This document shows positions 1-13,800 of a DNA stretch of 64,000 nt, piece after piece. Both the position numbers and the translations under genes were made by a program. Origin of the DNA: Bretschneidera sinensis. Taxonomy: Eukaryota; Streptophyta; Magnoliopsida; Brassicales; Akaniaceae. The first letter of the stretch is position 1. Every line of letters begins with the position of its first letter. The DNA lies in contig CM043700.1 in assembly GCA_023935145.1 (NCBI GenBank), forward strand, positions 38,234,620-38,298,619. Direction: 5' to 3'. The notes under the pieces were generated by a model. The model was not told where the DNA came from, ran no database searches, and was given only the letters and a program-made list of their open reading frames with translations.

Positions 1-335
1 AATTGCTTTCCAAGGGACATTGGAGGAACCATCCGCTTAAGCCTCGGCCACAAGGAACTTATAGAAAGATCTCATCTCAAAAACCTTTACCGGGGTTATC
101 CTTCCAACTCATCGTATCTTCTTTAGATAAATCCAGCTTATAACTATACAAAGATTTCAAAAAACTTTGCACTCTTGCAGCCTCCCAATCATGAAAATTT
201 CGGATTAAAGGCACATCCCATGAAAGAGCACAATTAATCACTGAGATACGAGAAGAAATAAGAGCATCTTTATCCCTCGTTCTCTTACTAGAACTATCCT
301 GATGAGGAGAATGAAAGGAAAAATTGGAGTGCGGT
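1..335 (-). mobile_element. LINE (L1-type) ORF2 fragment, antisense to the host gene
   Basis: Read on the minus strand, about 300 bases translate into a degenerate segment with the pattern DALISS...WDVPL..NFHDWE...FLKSLYS, which aligns with the reverse-transcriptase C-terminal region of the LINE fragment at 17665-18640 (DALICS...[14 protein letters not shown]...FLETLYS). It is a truncated, frame-broken remnant. The left end is cut by the window edge. Confidence 0.7.
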
Positions 336-2192
336 TGTAACTTTGGAAAGTCAGTTCCCTATGTTTATCTCATCAAAGAATATAAATCTTTACTTTTCAT
401 GTATCACTTTTGTCCTCAAATACCTACGCCTACTTTTTTAGATTAGATTTTCTATGTTTTCTTCAAACATTGAATGCTCTATTATAAACTCTAAAAGTTG
501 AGAATTAAGTTCCAGTTTTTGCATGAAGAGAGTTGTTTTTTTATTACTTATTTATTTTTTAAATCTGAAAGATAATAAATTCCATGACTACTAAACCATG
601 TTAATTTCAGTTGATATCAATTTTTCGTTGTAGAGTGAACAAGCTAACTTCAAAATTGAAGTTCAAATCTTTGTTTTCTGTTACACTCCATTCAAAGTGT
701 AATCTAAATAAAATGAAGTGTCTGAAATGATGAATGGTAATGTGAGAGTCTTTTGAATGAGACTACATAACTACACTATTAATTATCACCGGACAGTGGT
801 TGGTGTACTGACACTTGGACTGAATATTGCATCCATGTAAATTTCTTTTTTATTATTAGGATGCATGACCTGAAATTGATTTCTTTTCATCCAGTTGAAA
901 AATGTTAGGGAAGAAAAAAATGGGTACTAAAAAAATATGCCACATATGATAAATATAGGTAAAAATTATTGATAAGATCTTCAATGTACAACCTGCTATG
1001 CTCTTTGGGTTTCTTATTACCTTGGTTGGTGGCTATTTAATTATGAATGTCTTCTTGTTCAGCTAACATTTGACTATTCTGATCATAATAGCCTAGTTAG
1101 CACTACTCAATAGAATGTTAGGAAGAACTAATGCTTCATTCTAGTTAAAAAGATAACTTGGTTTGGGATTGGAGAAGTCAAAGGTTTGTGCTATACTAGC
1201 CTGCCTAGGGATGCATGGATTATCAAGAAGAGAGGAGCTGTGATACCCCCCTGCAGGACTGCTAAGGTGTGATGGGTGAATAAAAAGTTGGATCTACATT
1301 GGATCTGACTTAAAATGCCCCATTCAAATAGGAGAAGTACGTCATGCTAATGTCCCTTAGTTGATCCATATCTCAGAGTTGTTATACATTCATTTATTTT
1401 AGTTAAAGGTGTATGCATGCCCTTTGAGGAATCTAGGTCAGTGGGCATGTAAAGCTGTATAGGATTGAGGTAAAACAATATGTCTTATCATTTTTAAGGT
1501 AGCAAGGAAAAGTTATGTGTGTACGATAGGTGAACTCGATACCTTCTCCTTGGGGTGGGTGGAGTACAATGGTAGGGTTCTGTTGGATCCATGGTCAAGA
1601 CTTTGAGGATGTCGCTAGTTGAAGTTGAGATGTGTCATCTTCTTGTTGGGAATAGAGTTAATTTTCAATGGCTAGTAAATAGGAACAAAAGAAATAGACT
1701 TTGGAAATAAGATATGAGGGTAACTAGTAATTTCCGATCTAGCAACTTTGCCCCCTTCAAAATCCGTAGGTTATTTATAGAATAACAATAGGTGATGTAG
1801 GTCTAATACTAATATCCGATCTAGCAACTCTGTCCCCTTCATAATGTAGAACGCTTGAGATCACGTGCTTTATCCCTTTCCTCTCCTCTGACCAGAAACA
1901 TCTCCAAGTCGCTCGTAGCCATTTTGCCTCCTCCATTCCTCAGTAGATGGAAATGTGTCATCTTCCTGAAATTTTAGAAATTCTTAAAGTGCTTTTTAGT
2001 TGTGGAAAATGTTTTCTGTTTTTCATCTCCTTTTTTTTAATACTCTCCTCAACAATTGCACATTCTTAACATAGTTTGGAAAACAATACTTTTCTTTCCA
2101 ACTTAATATTGGAAAAGATGGGAAACAAAAATAGTATGTCAATCCCCTCACCTTTAACCAAAAATTAAACAATTCCCCTATATAGCAAAGAA

Positions 2193-2540
2193 CTTTTTTT
2201 TTTTTCCGGATGAATAAACGAAACAATATATTTCATAGGCTCCAAGGGGTGCTACCCATTTAAAAAAAACTATGTACAAGATAGTTTCAATGAATTCTAT
2301 GAAGCCTTCATCATTTATGAAATTTTTATCCTTAAATCAAAACCCAATAGTGTTTGATCAACCATCTTTGTTGGAGACTAAGGGTCTTTCCTTGTCATCA
2401 AAAGCTCTCTTACTCACTCGAAGTCCATACCTCTTCTTGGATAGAACCAACGACCACCCAATGGAGTCCCACCACACTAAGAGCCATCTCCCATAGCTCT
2501 TTTTAGGGATTAAAATCGAGTACAAATTCCTTCCCGTCAA
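2193..2540 (-). mobile_element. LINE 3'-end fragment
   Basis: On the minus strand this piece ends in a poly-A tail (a T run at about 2193-2205 on the plus strand). Next to it is the motif 'ggctccaaggggtgctaccc', which resembles the 3' ends of the fragments at 17665 and 24808 (the latter has 'ggcaccgagggggtgcaacc'). It has no intact coding capacity. It is a 5'-truncated insertion, as is usual for LINEs. Confidence 0.55.
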
Positions 2541-2873
2541 GTCATTTTATTATGCATGTTTGTGTGGTAGAGAACAACTAGATAGTATTGGGTTTATCTA
2601 CTTTATAAAATTTAACTTATATGTTTTCCCTTCATGTAATTTATATTCATGTGTAGGTCTGTCTGTGTGCATGCTTATAGGTGGTGCATGCATGACAGGT
2701 GCTTTCACTGCCAACTTTTTGGCCAAATAAATACCTAAAACCTAATTATTTTCTGTAGATGTTTTTTTTTTTTTTTTTTTTCGTGTTTTGTAATTTGCAT
2801 TTTCTTACATACTGTTTGACTCATTTAAGTACAGGCTTTAATATCCTATTATCTGTTATTCTGTGGTGTGCAG

Positions 2874-5800
2874 GACCGGAATTGGCCGGATAAGTGCCTG
2901 TGGAGGTAATGGTTATGCTGGTGGGGGTGGTGGGAGAGTTTCAGTTGATGTTTTCAGCAGGCATGATGACCCAAAAATCTTTGTGCATGGTGAGATTAAT
3001 TCTGTTTGCCTTTCTTTTTTCCTTGCTGATAAGTTTTGGGAACAAACTTATTCACTCCTGGTTTCTGTCACGGCTTGCTTTATCTGATTCATTCTGTGTC
3101 TCTCCTGGTTATGGATTTACAGAGGAAATGATGGCAATGCTGTTTAGATATATATTTAGGTAGTTTTGGAGGGTTGTAATATTGTTCATTTGGGGCTTTT
3201 CTTTTGTGGTTAATGCTTCTGTATGATCTTATCAATGAAAAAGGGGGGTAAATCCATTTACATTTCCAAGCGTTGAAGTCTTCTGGTTCCTATGTTAGAT
3301 TCTAGAGGTTCATTTGGTACAGTTACGCCTTTTCACTCATTCTTTAAAAAAAAAATGGTGACAAAATAGATTTCTAAGTTGATCGGTTCCTGCTATAGAA
3401 ATCCTTAATGAGGATTCTGGATGCTGAGTTCTCCATCCTCTTATCATTTGTTAAATGCTTCCTTTTTTATAATATAAGTTTTCTTATAAAAAAGTGCTTC
3501 CTTATTTATTGTTGATTGTCGTTAATATCCATTTTCATGTGAAAAGCTACCTCCTTAAATTCTGTACTTTATTATTTGCCCTTAGGTCTTGCCTGTAAGA
3601 CCTAAATATTCTCTTTTTCCTGAAATTTCTGTAAGCTCTTTGTTACATATTCCGTGACTTACTTTCTTTTATACTAGAGATGGGCTTTTGTTCAATTCTG
3701 CCTTGAATTTTGCAAAATTGATATATTACAAGTCTTATTGTTGTATTTGTAGGAGGGAGTAGTTTTGGCTGTCCAGATAATGCTGGTGCTGCTGGAACTT
3801 TATATGATGCTGTTCCCCGAAGCCTTACTGTTAACAATCACAATATGACAACAGATACAGACACACTTCTCCTAGAGTTTCCTTATCAGCCTCTTTGGAC
3901 TAATGTTTATGTTCAAAATCATGCCAGGGCCGCTGTTCCCTTGCTTTGGAGTCGTGTCCAGGTCTGCCAAATTTAAAATTTTAATTTTTACAGCCCAAAA
4001 TCTCTTACCTCAGGCAAGTTTAAGCATACTTAATAATATGTCAGGATGAGTGATTGGGTGATATTGCACCAAGATGTTTATGATGCTTGTGATTATGTTA
4101 TCATAGACACTATGGATTTCTTTTCTTTTTGATAAGTAAAAATGTATTAAAGGTGCAGCAACCCAAGAACAAAAATCTACATACAAGAGAGAAGCTCCAC
4201 AAAATCTAAGGAGGTCTTCTTCCTTTACCAAAAAATTAACCTTGAACCAAAAACTGAGAGTATTAAACCAAACATTCCTACTAGTTTCTAAAGACCTCTC
4301 AACACTATCAAAAGCCCTTTTATTTCTTTCTTGTTTACATATTTATACTTTTCTACGCTTGAAGACCTTAGTGTAACATTCACTAGCTTCTATTGAGTTT
4401 TTCAATATTTAAGTCCAATATCTTTGTTTTATTAAAGCATCTTGAGACAGTTAATTCAACATTCTTTCTTTTGATATTTGAAATTCCCTCTAAAACATCC
4501 GTTTCTTGTATGGGTTTGATGTTTTTATCTTCTTCTATCAATGTTTTTTTTTTTCTTTTGGCATTCCATATTATTAATTCTATTGCTTTTTATTTTTCTG
4601 GAGATATAATTAGGTTTCTTACGAGTAACTCACATGTGTTCCCGATGTACTATATAGGTCCAAGGACAGATAAGTCTGTTGCGTGGAGGGGTTATGAGCT
4701 TTGGACTTGCTCATTATGCTTCATCAGAGTTTGAATTATTGGCGGAAGAGCTGTTAATGAGTGACTCTGTAATCAAGGTGACAACTGTACATGTCCTCAC
4801 TCATTTCTGCCTTAATTTGTGATTAAATATACAAATATCCAGCTTTTTATACCGTAATGTATTCATTCGGTTGATGTGGAAAATTCTGCTTCTTTCTGAC
4901 GTGTGTGCCTCTGTTTCTCGGTCTCTGTGTGCATTTGTGTCTTTGTTATTATTGTTTAGTATATATATCAGAATTATCATATGCTTTATGATCACCATGT
5001 TTGGTACGCATCAGGTTTATGGGGCTTTACGAATGACTGTAAAGATGTTCTTGATGTGGAATTCCCAAATGCTTATAGATGGGGGCGGAGATGCAACCGT
5101 AGCAACTTCCCTGCTTGAGGCTAGTAATTTATTTGTTCTTAAGGTATTTCATCAATCATTTAAGTGCCATTTTCTTTAGCAAGTTGCTCTGGATGCATTC
5201 ATACATGACATTTCTTTTGTAAGCAGGAGTCATCTGTCATATTCATACATGACATTTCTTTTGTAAACAGGAGTCATCTGTCATACATTCTAATGCCAAT
5301 CTTGGGGTTCATGGACAAGGTTTATTGAATCTATCAGGCCCAGGAGATTCAATTGAAGCACAACGGCTGGTTCTTTCACTGTTTTACAGCATTCATGTAA
5401 GCAACTAATTCATATCATGATTGATGGGTTCTGTTGTGTTTTGATGGCACAACGGCTATTTATTTTCGAAATCCAAGTCATATACTCCCTACCAGTGATT
5501 GAAGGAGAATCCTAATGTGGCCATGTTTGTTGGTTTGTTTGTGCCAATTTCTGTTAATCTCTTTGGTCAATCCTCTTTGAAGATCTTCTTTACATCACTC
5601 ATGATTGGCTCTTCTAAGTACTAATCCCAAACTTGCTGTTACTATTATACTTACAAACTCGCCAATGTTTTGTTGGTTTGTTTGTGGTGATTTCTGTTAC
5701 TCTCTTTGGTCAATCCTCTTTGAAGACATTCTTACATCACTCATGATTGGCTCTTCTTAGTACTACTAATCCCAGATTTGCTGTTACTTTTCTACTCACA

Positions 5801-8800
5801 AACTTGCAGCAGTGGTAACACCTAATGATGTTAAATTTTCTTCTAAGTGACTAACTTATCATTTATTTATATATAAGAAAGAGAAAATTATGAATGACAT
5901 ATTTTAATGTATTTTGTTTTTGATTGCCATGATATCATGATGGGATCTGAGTGCTGTACAGTATAGGAAGTTCATATGTCTTGTAATATGTGATTAGTAA
6001 ATGAACCATTTCTATTATGCATGAAGGTTGGACCTGGATCTGTTTTGCGTGGTCCCCTACAGAATGCAACTACTGATGCTGTGTAAGTTGTGGATTTAGT
6101 TATCACATCCTTTGACTTTTTTTCTTCTCCTGGGGAACTAAATATTTCTATTTATTTGTTTGGCAGTACTCCAAGGCTCTATTGTGAACAACAAGATTGC
6201 CCTATTGAACTACTTCGTCCACCTGAAGATTGCAATGTCAACTCATCCCTGTCTTTTACTCTCCAGGTAAATGTTTACTTAGTACAGTTAGGGTTGGAAA
6301 ATTCTGCTTATTTAACTATTACGTCAGTTCCTGTTTTAGATCTGCCGAGTTGAGGATATTACTGTTGAAGGCCTCATCAAAGGATCTGTTGTCAATTTCC
6401 ATCGAGCGAGGACTATAACCGTCCAGTCTTCTGGAGGGATAAGTGCTTCTGGGACGGGTATGCTTTCATTTGTTCCATCGTGATTATGGTCATACGTGAT
6501 TGATACGTTCTGCCGGTTCTGTTTCCCGCACCTGATCTACATTCCTCTCTGTCTCTTATCCACAAGATGCCAGCTTGTCTGCACATGTCAACGCAATTAC
6601 ATCATAAATCATTTGATAGAACAGTGATTGGTTAACTGTCTTGATTTAGAGAAAGGAGACATTGTATGCATTCCTATGGAAAAATTTCACCTTTGAATGA
6701 ATTTGCATTTGTGTTGTACAGGCTGCACAGGTGGGGTGGGTAGAGGTAAATTTCTTAGCAATGGTATTGGCAGTGGTGGTGGGCATGGCGGAAAAGGTGG
6801 GACCGGATGTTACAATGGCAGTTGTGTTGAGGGTGGTGTTACTTATGGAAATGCAGATTTGCCCTGTGAACTGGGCAGTGGAAGTGGAAATGACATCTCA
6901 GCTGATTCAACTTCAGGTGGTGGTATCATAGGTAAGCTACATTGGAATGATTGAGTGCTTTTAGCCTTTTCCCCTGTCATATCAACTTTGAATTGTGTTG
7001 TTACTTCACCATTTGAAATATAGTGATTATTCAAAGCAGCAAGAATTTGGGTGCTATTAGAGTGGATGACTTATGGGATATCATCTTTCTTTTTTGATTT
7101 TTCGCATGAGATTCAAGTGCTTATAATTGTTCATCACATTCTTGAAACTAGGAAATCTCTCATGCTTAATAGCCTATCTATACATGAAGGTGGTTGCCTG
7201 GTTGGCTGAGTATGAATTAATACTTCTGGAGCTGATACCTGCAATTTGTGTGCTTATTTTGTTCCTTGTTTTCCTTTGTTTTCCAGTAATGGGTTCTTTG
7301 GAGCATCCTTTGTCAATTTTATCCCTTGAGGGCTCAGTTAGAGCTGATGGAGAAAGTGTTGAAGAAATGGTTCAGAAGGAGTACGCTACTGGAAATGGTT
7401 CAAGTGTAGGACCTGGGGGTGGTTCTGGTGGAACCGTACTTCTGTTTATGCGTGCACTGGCTCTAGGAGAGTCTTCTATCCTCTCGAGTGCTGGGGGATA
7501 TGGTAGTCCCAATGGGGCTGGTGGAGGAGGTGGTGGAAGGATTCATTTTCATTGGTCAGACATTCCCACTGGAGATGTCTACCAGCCCATTGCTAGTGTG
7601 AAAGGACGCATTCACACTAGGTTTGTACTTGTACAATTTTTTTGAATACTAAATATTTTTATAGCGCTCCTGATAGATTACCAGGGTTTGCTGTTATTTA
7701 GAAGGAGAAAACATTTATTGGTTTAAGATAAATCATATCATGCACTCAATTAAAATAACCTGCAATGTTGTAACTTGTGCAATTTGATTGATGATTTCTG
7801 TTTCCATTATAGGGGAGGATTGGGTAGAGATAAGGGTGGTGCTGGAGAAAATGGAACGGTGACGGGGAAAGCTTGCCCGAAAGGGCTTTGTGGTATATTT
7901 TGTGAGGTAGCTATGCAATTTTACGACTTTGTGATATTTCAATATATTTTGTGTTCACATTTTTTACTTGGGAGTTCTAAGCTTGCAATTTGTTACTTTA
8001 TGTCATGATTAAAAACATTAGAATGATTTAGAAAAATATAAATGGGATGGACCTTTTTTTTCCTTTCCTCAAAATTGAATTGTACTTGAATTAGTTCTTG
8101 AGTTGTAGTTATGCAGTTGTTATTTTGTCAAACAACGGTGAAGTATTAAAAATAATCATACCAGACCTTATTTGAGGAATTTGAATGATTTTCTCAGAGG
8201 AATATTAGTTTGCCAAACATGTTGTCAAGGGTTCAAATTTATGTTCTCTTCTGTTTTTTTTTTTACTAAAAGACGAGGTTCCCACAATCAGGTTGGAGCT
8301 AGATTTTTTTGGATAAGTGGGTTGGAGCTAGATTTTGCTTCCTCTCTCCTCTACAGATAGGGAACTTCACTAAATTTGGGGGCTCTGTTGATTTGCTCAA
8401 AGTCTTGGTTTTAAAGTTGCAAGTTGTATTTGTTTTTCTTCAGGAATGCCCAGCTGGAACTTATAAGAATGTTAGTGGATCTGATAAAGCTCTTTGCCAT
8501 CCTTGTCCTGCTCCCGAGCTTCCCCGTCGTGCTGTTTACATTGCTGTTCGAGGTAACTTTGAATTAACGGTTTATATTGTATGCTATAAGATCTAGCTAG
8601 TAGTTGCTCTGTAAATTACTGTTAGTCTTGTGAGTTGCATTCTGTTTTTAGGAAGGGTATCTTTCTCCTTATTTGTGTGCTAAATATCTTTGTTTGAAAC
8701 GTATGCTGAATTAATATTAGGAAGTTTTCCTAAGTTTCAGTCAACTAATCTTCACATCATCTCCTTGTCCTCTTGACAGGTGGTGTTCCTGAATTACCTT

Positions 8801-10819
8801 GTCCTTATCGATGTGTCTCTGAGAGATATCACATGCCACACTGTTATACAGCACTGGAAGAGTTGATGTACACTTTTGGTGGGCCTTGGTTGTTTTGTCT
8901 TCTTCTCATGGGTCTCCTCATCCTCTTAGCACTGGTGCTTAGTGTTGCTAGAATGAAATTTGTTGGTGTTGATGAATTACCTGGCCCAGCTCCCACTCAA
9001 CATGGCTCTCAAATAGATCATTCTTTCCCTTTCCTGGAATCACTGAATGAGGTTTTGTTGATTCTTTGTTAGCACACTGATATTTGTATGCCTGTTGAGT
9101 ATTTTGTAAGTCACAAATTACCTTTTTTAGGTTAAGATTACAAGGTGCTGTTCGTTTTGTAGGTGTTGGAAACAAACAGAGCTGAGGAGTCCCAAAGTCA
9201 CGTGCATAGAATGTATTTCATGGGTCCTAATACTTTTAGTGAACCTTGGCATCTCCCTCACACTCCTCCTGAACAAATAAAAGAGATTGTGTAAGTTAAA
9301 TGGTTTCTGTTTAGTTGCTTATCTTATAATGATATATAATCTACTTTTTATGTAATGATATTTTATTATTATTGGTATAGTTTAGGAACCACCATTGATT
9401 TTTCCGCAAATTTGTTTTACTTGTCAGGTATGAGGGTGCATTCAACACATTTGTTGATGAGTTTAATGCTATAGCCTCTTATCAGTGGTGGGAGGGTGCA
9501 CTGTATAGCATTGTTTCAATTCTTGCATATCCCCTTGCATGGTCGTGGCAGCAATGGCGCCGGAGGATGAAATTGCAACGACTGCGTGAGTTTGTGCGAT
9601 CCGAATATGACCATGCTTGCTTACGTTCTTGCCGTTCGCGGGCCCTCTATGAGGGGCTTAAGGTGCATTTCTGAACTATTGATCTACTCCCTTAATTTGT
9701 TTATGGCTTCATTTGATCTGGAAGACAGTCATTTGGTTTTTTGTGCATGTTCTTGAGTTTGCATTGTTTGTGGAAGTGTTGCATTGCAAATCATTTAGTG
9801 GACATTATAGTTGTGTAGATACATCCACGCGGTGGCGGATCCATGACCATTGTTGTAGGGGGGAGTGCAAGGTGTCTAGTCAAAATTTCTCATAAGACTA
9901 AAAATCATGAGACTAAAAAATCATGAAACTATATTTAAAATAAAAATTACAAACGAAATATGTAACAAAATACGAGCGTGTGATAATTTTTTACCACTTA
10001 AAGCTTGAATTTAATTACTAGTCCATTGCCTTTTCATCTAATTGGTTATTTTAATATACTGCTCTAATTTTATGTTTTATTGTCTAGTATCTCAAGTGTA
10101 GATTAAAAATCCTAATATAGAATTATCTAACATTGAACTTTCTCTAATTTTTTTTATACTATTCCTATACATATGCTATAATCATATCAATTTTTTTTTT
10201 ATTAAAGAACCATAATATAGTTCTTAAATCAAATTAACCATCATTAACAATAATAAAAGTTTTTTGGCGCGTGTGGAACGAAAGGAATTGAATGGCAAAG
10301 TGAGATGTATTGAAGTGATTAGACATAGTTGGTTCAATACCCTTAATTTTTGGTTTAAAGAGATTTTTTTTTTTTTTTTGTGAATGATGTAGATCTCCTT
10401 GATTTTGTGGAGTTAATATTTGCGTATATAGTCTTAGAGTTTCGAGTTGTACCCTCTTGGTGCTTTCTAATATTTTATAATAGAACTTTACTTATAAAAA
10501 AACAATAATAAAGAAGTTCACAACATTTTTTAGTCGGTAAACAATAACAATCAACAATGAGTAAGAATATTTATCTTTTAACAAAAAAAATGAAATTATT
10601 GATCTTTTACCTAATTTTTTTTTTTCCGTACAAGAGTACTCCAAAATAGTTTTAAAGAAAATCTTGAGAAAAACGTTTGGAGTAATGTATATATAAGTTT
10701 TTTTCCCCATAAGAGTACGCATTTTTTTGTGGGTGGGTGTTGGGGGGAGGGCCTCCCCTTGGATCTGTCCCTGCATTCATATTTCTTTTTTTCCCCTTTC
10801 TTCCCCTCCCCCAACCCCC

Positions 10820-10850
<31 letters not shown>

Positions 10851-13800
10851 AAAAAAAGAACAGAATGGAAAGTGATTTTTCCTCCCTTTCTATTATGATT
10901 TTTTATAAATTTTTATTTTTACTACAGGATTACGAGATGATGTTTTTTGACAAATTTATCCAGATGTTTCGGCAATTTGTTATCATCTTTTTATTAATTT
11001 GGACATTTTTGATCATTTTGGTTTGAATTGTTGTATGTGACATAGAATGAAGTCAAGGCAGATATAGATGTTAACTACAGTACGTTATTGAGGATACATT
11101 CAGTTAAAAGCATTATGTTATTTTCCTCCTACAAGTGCTACCCCCTGAAAAGATAAAGAAAGGATGAATCATTGTGCATGGATGGCACATATAGCATTTC
11201 TAGCGCTGTGCTAACAGAGTTACACTGTTTTCCTCATCAAAATTTTCATTTCTTATTCACTTACATACTTGGAGTTTTTTGTTCCTTTAGGAGAGATCAA
11301 TTCTTTTGGTTAAGTATTTTCAGGATTTGCACTTGTAAATTTTTAGTTCTATGATGCCTCTCTTTATATTACTAATTTGTTTTGCATATCTATCTTGCAG
11401 TTGTGATTTTTATATAAATTTTAGATCTTTATACATTCAAATATAGCATTTTACATGCATGCATGCATGCGCGCGCGCACACACATACACAACACACAAC
11501 ACACAACACACACATATATATATGTTTATACCTATGTATGTATTCATTTTAAATGTAGCACTTAACATTCATGTAATATGCCTCCTTCAGTACCTGTGAA
11601 GTTGTGATGCTGTCAAAGCATACCTTTGGTCTTAATGGAATACGAGTTGTTTTCAAGTGTTATATTGTCTGCTATCACTGTAGGTTGCGGCGACTTCTGA
11701 TTTAATGCTAGCATATGTGGATTTCTTCCTTGGTGGAGATGAAAAGAGGACTGATCTTCCTCCTCGCCTTAACCAGAGGCTTCCAATGCCTATAATTTTT
11801 GGGGGTGATGGAAGTTACATGGCTCCATTCTCACTCCAAAGCGATAATATTCTTACTAGCCTCATGAGTCAGGTCAGTCCTCTGATTAACATATTCTCAA
11901 TCTTTTGTTCCGTTTCCTTTCTCTTTCCTGGTGGGGGAAGCATTGGTATATCTACCATGTTGTTCTTCATATTGAATTCCTTCTTTTTCCCTTACAGTTG
12001 GTCCCTCCTACTACTTGGTACCGATTGGTGGCTGGTTTGAATGCGCAATTGCGCCTGGTTCGCCGTGGGCGGATGAGAATAACATTTCGCTCTGTCCTCA
12101 AATGGCTTGAAACTCATGCTAATCCTGTTTTGAGAGTACATGGTGTGCGTGTTGATCTGGCTTGGTTTCAGGCTACAGCTTGTGGTTATTCCCAATATGG
12201 ACTACTGGTGCATACTGTTGAAGAAGATAATGAACCTGCATCAACTGGAAATGTTGATGGAGAGATACGAACTGAGCGACAGCCACGGTAAGGGTTCGCC
12301 CCTCTCCCACCCTCCTACCCCTCACCCCCCTAAAAAATGCCTCACCGACTCTCCTCTGTGAGTTCTTTGTGCGCGAGTGCCAGCTGGTGGGCCTGTGATG
12401 TTCATGTTCATGTTCATGTTCACGTTCACGTTCACGTGCTTTGAGTGTAAAATGTGTCATGCAAGGATGTGTTTGTTACACTCATTATATCAGTGCCAAT
12501 CTAGGGTGCGTAGTAATATGCTAATGTATTAAATCATATCTAGGCGCATGATATAACTAGAGCATATTTGAGGTAAATAACAGAGCATGAACCTACCGAT
12601 AAACACATTGAGTTGTCTAGTACAAGAAATAGAGGTTATCATGAGAAATTCAATGACCTTGAGTTGAGACTTGCGCAGATTTTGGACTTAAAAAAGGCAT
12701 TCAATGCATGTCTTATGTTACATTCCAGCTTACTTATATGCCTTTTCTGCTGGATATATGGAGTTTAACTTGGGTTGCTTTCATCTTTGGTTTTCAGTGT
12801 GAAGAGTGTGTACAAAGAAATTTCATCTAATCATTTGAGTGAAGAGATGCTCTTAAACCAAGCCCACAGAAGTGGCGAAGGTTATATGAGGCGCAAAAGG
12901 AATAATGGAGGGATTATAGACACTAACAGCATACAAATGCTTGAAGAGAAGAGAGATATATTTTATCTTCTCTCTTTTGTAGTTCATAATACTAAACCTG
13001 TTGGCCACCAGGTAGCTCTCCTATGCATTAATTATGGGTCATTGTTGCATTTTCTAGTAAAAGTTTTCTACAAATTTAAATTTCTCACTTCACATATCCC
13101 ATTGTCTGACTGCAGGATCTGGTTGGCTTAGTTATCTCAATGCTACTTTTAGGAGACTTTAGTTTAGTGTTGCTTACATTGCTCCAGTTATATTCAATTT
13201 CATTGGTGGATGTCTTTTTGGCTTTGTTTATTTTACCTCTCGGAATTCTTCTTCCGTTTCCTGCTGGAATCAATGCTTTATTTAGTCATGGACCGAGGCG
13301 TTCTGCTGGCCTTGCACGGGTTTATGCATTGTGGAATGTTACGTCCTTGATTAATGTTGTAAGTATCTTCTTCCTTAGGTACATTTTTATTTTACCCACT
13401 GGTTTGCAAAGTGGCACTTTGTCCCGTAGCGATATGCTCCGTTACTTCATTTTGCTGGAATTACTCTGGGAGAACTCGTAGTGTATAGGATATTTTAATA
13501 TGAATTTTTATCTGAATCTACGTCTTTGTAAATTCGGGTTTGAAAGAAAAACTACTTTTTTAACTGGAAAAGATAATGGAGCAAACCTTAAAAAGAAAAA
13601 CTTTTATCTGTCAAACTACTTCCTTCTAAAGATACAGAAAGATTTTTCTACTAGTTGTGCTAATGGCAGAGCATTCTGGTCTGTTTTTATCTTTAATGAA
13701 GTGCATTGAATCCTGGATGATAACCATCTTCACGTCTTCTGCCAGGGCGTTGCATTTGTTTGTGGATATGTTCATTATAACAGTCAATCGTCGTCAAGTA

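Larger units (their letters stand above)
1..2873. other. Intron 1 (partial) of the glycine-rich membrane protein gene
   Basis: No coding exon is visible here. The first recognisable exon starts at 2874 with the third base of a codon, so the previous exon lies left of the window and this intron is longer than 2.8 kb. In the family as I recall it, one long first exon encodes the signal peptide and about 250 residues. The stretch holds two LINE fragments (1-335 and 2193-2540), a poly-T run at about 2762-2781, and otherwise AT-rich sequence in which I see nothing. Confidence 0.7.

Noticed and set aside
6697..6954. A separate small glycine-rich protein gene.
   Set aside because: It is one exon (6722-6931) of the large gene read through into flanking intron.
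8444..8552. A true ephrin receptor tyrosine kinase.
   Set aside because: Only the short cysteine motif matches. No kinase domain or ephrin-binding domain is present, and plants lack ephrin receptors.
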